DNA of 64,000 bases, from NCBI GenBank assembly GCA_965228775.1, contig OZ245840.1, positions 3,348,001 through 3,412,000 of the forward strand. Direction: 5' to 3'. The translations under genes were made by a program, and so were the position numbers. The stretch's first letter is position 1; every line of letters starts with the position of its first letter. Shown here in pieces: positions 61,808 through 64,000 of the stretch. Under the pieces are notes generated by a model. That model saw only the letters and a list, made by a program, of their open reading frames with translations. It was not told the DNA's origin and made no database searches. The stretch is from JANQMY01 sp965228775. GTDB lineage: Bacteria; Pseudomonadota; Alphaproteobacteria; JANQMY01.

Positions 61808-62803
61808 TTATGTAATGCTTTTGACAGTCTCGCGTTCGACCAGGCTCACATCAAAAATGACCCGGCGCGCGCCGTCGGCGATGCCTTCGATCCGCCGGAT
61901 AAGGGCCTCTACCGCCTCGAAGGCCATTTCGTCCACCGGCATTTCTATGGTGGTCAGGGCGGGGTTCGTGTGGGCTGCCCAGGGGATATCGTCAAAACCG
62001 ACGATGGAAAGGTCCTCCGGAATCCGGATGCCCTGCTTTCTGGCAAATCCCAAAATGCCGATCGCGATGAGATCGGAGCCGACAAAAATTGCCGATGCGC
62101 TTCCTTGGGCAATGGCCTTGGTCACCGCCGGCTCAAGTTCTGTGGAGAAAGCATTCGACACCCAAAATTTGAGCTTTCCGGTTTCCTTGATCAGGTCGGC
62201 GGCCCCATGACACCGCTCGCGCATGCTGCTCACATCCAGCGGTCCGGTGACAATGCCGATATTCTTGTGGCCATGCTGAAGAAGGTGCTGCGCGCCTTTC
62301 CGGCCCCCATCCGCATATTCCGCTTGAATACATTCGAAACCCGGCAAGGTCCGGTCGAGCACGATGATTGGGATGTCTGTTGTCGGAATGTTTGTGCCGC
62401 TTTCATCATCGATCGGGAACCAGACGATTCCATCGACGCCACGATCCACAAGGGCGCGGAACGCTTCCGCTTCTTGATCTCGGTCGCCTTCCGTATCGGC
62501 CAGGAACACATCAAAACCATTCTGCCGCGAACGCTGAATGACAGCTTGGGCCAAGCTTGGGAAAAACGGGTTTGTAAGATCAGGGACGATGAACCCGATG
62601 GCTCCGGTGCGTCCGGTGCGCGTCGCGCGCGCCGCCAGGTTCTGGCGATAGCCAAGTTTCTTGGCGGTCTCGAGAATATGAGTCCGCGTATCCTTCCCCA
62701 AGGAGCCCGTATTGTTGACTGCGTAGGACGCAGCCGCCAGCGACACGCCGGCCGCTTTCGCAAGATCTTTTAGGGTAGGGCGCTTTTTTGCGTTTTTTGC
62801 CAT
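61808..62803 (-). CDS. LacI-family transcriptional regulator
   Basis: A 331-residue repressor. The N-terminal helix-turn-helix is TLKDLAKAAGVSLAAASYAVN (about 10-30), followed by a hinge helix NLAARATRTGR (about 55-65) and a periplasmic-binding-protein-like sensor domain with GFIVPDLTNPFFPSLAQA, GFDDIPWAAHTNPALTTIE. It is predicted to bind the AAACGTTT palindromes of the surrounding genes. The effector sugar is unknown. Confidence 0.92.
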   Translation of the reverse strand: MAKNAKKRPTLKDLAKAAGVSLAAASYAVNNTGSLGKDTRTHILETAKKLGYRQNLAARATRTGRTGAIGFIVPDLTNPFFPSLAQAVIQRSRQNGFDVFLADTEGDRDQEAEAFRALVDRGVDGIVWFPIDDESGTNIPTTDIPIIVLDRTLPGFECIQAEYADGGRKGAQHLLQHGHKNIGIVTGPLDVSSMRERCHGAADLIKETGKLKFWVSNAFSTELEPAVTKAIAQGSASAIFVGSDLIAIGILGFARKQGIRIPEDLSIVGFDDIPWAAHTNPALTTIEMPVDEMAFEAVEALIRRIEGIADGARRVIFDVSLVERETVKSIT

Positions 62804-62874
62804 AAGGGGCGATCGTTTAATCTCTCTTGGCCAATTGTCAAACGATTACAGCGCCTGTATTTGATGAAAGAAGG

Positions 62875-62886
62875 TTAAAGGTTTAA
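62875..62886. promoter_or_regulatory. possible LacI-type operator TTAAAGGTTTAA (ribokinase)
   Basis: One base from the TTAAACGTTTAA palindrome, ending 19 bp before the chosen start of the ribokinase gene. A weaker TCAAACGATTAC is at 62,838-62,849 near the lacI start. Either could give autoregulation or kinase control. Confidence 0.45.
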
Positions 62887-62905
62887 CTTCTAAAGGGTGA
62901 ATAAC

Positions 62906-63826
62906 GTGACCGGCAATGTCGCTGTCCTCGGCAGCATCAATATGGACATGATTTTTCACTGTGGCAGTTTTCCGGCCCCAGGTGAAACCCGCCTTGCGCA
63001 GTCCGTCTCTCAAATGGCCGGCGGTAAAGGGTTGAACCAGGCGGTGGCCGCCGCAAGGGCGGGCGCAGCCACTTCTCTGTCGGGCGCCGTTGGCGCCGAT
63101 CCGCATGGGGATCAACTCATCGCCTTGTTGCAGAAAGAGGGGATCTCGACTGCCCGAATTCATCGAAGCGAAAAGGATCAAACCGGCCTTGCCCACATTG
63201 TCGTAGATGATCAGGCGGAAAACATGATCGTTGTGGCGAGTGGCGCCAATAGGGCAGACGGCGTCCTTCAATCGGCCTTCGTTGATGAATCAGATCACGT
63301 GGCACTGGCGCAGCTCGAAACGCCGGTTCGCACTGTGCATAGCTTTTTCTGTGACGCTCAGAAAAAACGTATACAGACAATGCTGAATGCCGCCCCCGCG
63401 ATGGAAGAGGCGTCCGAATTACTCTTCCCGATTTCGGATATCATCGTCCTCAACGAGCATGAGCTTGCGGTTTTCTCTCATTGTTCTGTGACGCCGGAGG
63501 ATAGAGACGGCATCGTCAAAGCGGCGCAGAAGCTTTGCCGGCGCGACGGTCAAAACGTTATTGTCACGCTGGGCGCTGATGGAATCGTTCTGGTTCGAGA
63601 CGGTGCGGCAAATCACATTCCCGCGCCTCGTGTCACCGCCATCGATACCACGGGGGCAGGCGATTGCTTTTGCGGATATGTGGCGGCCGGGCTGGCAACT
63701 GGTCTTTCCCTTGAGGATGCCACGGCACGGGCCGCGCGCGCATCGGCCATCGCCGTGACACGGGATGGGGCCGCTGCCTCCATACCGATGTTTGCGGAAA
63801 CGGAAAGCGCTGAGTTTCCCCGTTAA
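62906..63826 (+). CDS. ribokinase-like sugar kinase (PfkB family)
   Basis: A 306-residue kinase with NVAVLGSINMDMI, GGKGLNQAVAAARAG (substrate loop) and the C-terminal DTTGAGDCFCGYVAAGL with the catalytic aspartate. It is closest in motif order to ribokinase. I chose GTG 62,906 (AAAGGG about 8 bp upstream) over GTG 62,897. It is divergent from lacI. It probably phosphorylates the sugar imported by the TonB receptors; ribose specificity cannot be asserted. Confidence 0.85.
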   Translation: MTGNVAVLGSINMDMIFHCGSFPAPGETRLAQSVSQMAGGKGLNQAVAAARAGAATSLSGAVGADPHGDQLIALLQKEGISTARIHRSEKDQTGLAHIVVDDQAENMIVVASGANRADGVLQSAFVDESDHVALAQLETPVRTVHSFFCDAQKKRIQTMLNAAPAMEEASELLFPISDIIVLNEHELAVFSHCSVTPEDRDGIVKAAQKLCRRDGQNVIVTLGADGIVLVRDGAANHIPAPRVTAIDTTGAGDCFCGYVAAGLATGLSLEDATARAARASAIAVTRDGAAASIPMFAETESAEFPR

Positions 63827-63897
63827 GAAACGCGGAAGGCCCCGGAAATTTGGCAAGGCCCAATCAATTGCTTGCATTACCCCCTGAAATCGAAATA

Positions 63898-63909
63898 TTA
63901 AACGTTTAA
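63898..63909. promoter_or_regulatory. LacI-type operator TTAAACGTTTAA (gene beyond the right edge)
   Basis: A perfect 12-bp palindrome 79 bp before a likely GTG start at 63,988. It implies the regulon continues past the window. Confidence 0.7.
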
Positions 63910-63987
63910 GCTTATTTTTGCTGAACAAAACCAACAACGGTAACATTCGCCGGTACCACTGCCGGTTTTGGGGGAAAAGGACGCATC

Positions 63988-64000
63988 GTGCCAGCAGGAG
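63988..64000 (+). CDS. start of a gene running off the right edge
   Basis: GTG 63,988 follows GGGGGAAAAGGA with good spacing and is preceded by the operator at 63,898. Only four codons (MPAG) are visible, so no product can be proposed. Confidence 0.35.

Noticed and set aside
61745..62773. 342-aa plus-strand open frame opposite the LacI gene
   Set aside because: Shadow of the LacI coding sequence, which has a full helix-turn-helix and sensor domain.

Overview
The window reads as chromosomal DNA of a moderately GC-rich alphaproteobacterium. Pointers are a CYP153-type P450 beside a thiolase-like protein, TonB receptors regulated by a LacI protein, a bacterial NaV channel, a UDP-sulfoquinovose synthase and alphaproteobacteria-like intergenic palindromes. 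I cannot fix genus or family from sequence alone. No rRNA, tRNA, CRISPR array, insertion sequence or phage gene was recognised.

Layout. (1) 1-5.8 kb: end of an unknown gene, a small hypothetical protein, a voltage-gated sodium channel, an alpha/beta hydrolase, a thiolase-like protein and a CYP153-like P450. (2) 5.8-46.7 kb: a surface-polysaccharide locus. Its left arm (5.8-14.3 kb) holds GDP-mannose dehydratase, GDP-fucose synthase, UDP-sulfoquinovose synthase, a second GMD-like protein and glycosyltransferases (GTs). Its main block is 29 genes all on the minus strand (45,380 down to 14,353). That block starts with a winged-helix regulator and an RfaH/NusG paralogue, then methyltransferases, GTs, the Wzm/Wzt exporter, NeuA/NeuB nonulosonate genes, a UDP-diacetamido-uronate-like gene trio, a sulfotransferase and polytopic membrane proteins. 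Two related GT2 genes sit at the outer ends (5,815 and 45,706). (3) 46.7-55.6 kb: a crotonase, an RND efflux operon with an attached ABC-type membrane domain and divergent TetR gene, then a DUF3137-like protein and a helical unknown. (4) 55.7-64 kb: a carbohydrate-uptake region with two TonB receptors, two PfkB-family kinases and a LacI regulator, tied together by repeated AAACGTTT-centred palindromes.

How it fits together. The locus could supply GDP-fucose, UDP-sulfoquinovose, a CMP-nonulosonate and a UDP-diacetamido-uronate to a chain exported by the ABC-dependent Wzm/Wzt route and decorated by sulfation and methylation. Two regulatory signals stand out. An ops-like element (GGCGGTAGCATG, minus strand, 44,167-44,178) lies just downstream of the RfaH-like gene, before the rest of the run. 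A 39-bp motif, 32/39 identical, occurs upstream of the regulator gene and again upstream of sqdB 36 kb away. These two signals and several fusion or degenerate enzymes (GT2 + NeuA-like, GT2 + FkbM, GMD-like with YxxxR) are the most novel-looking content.
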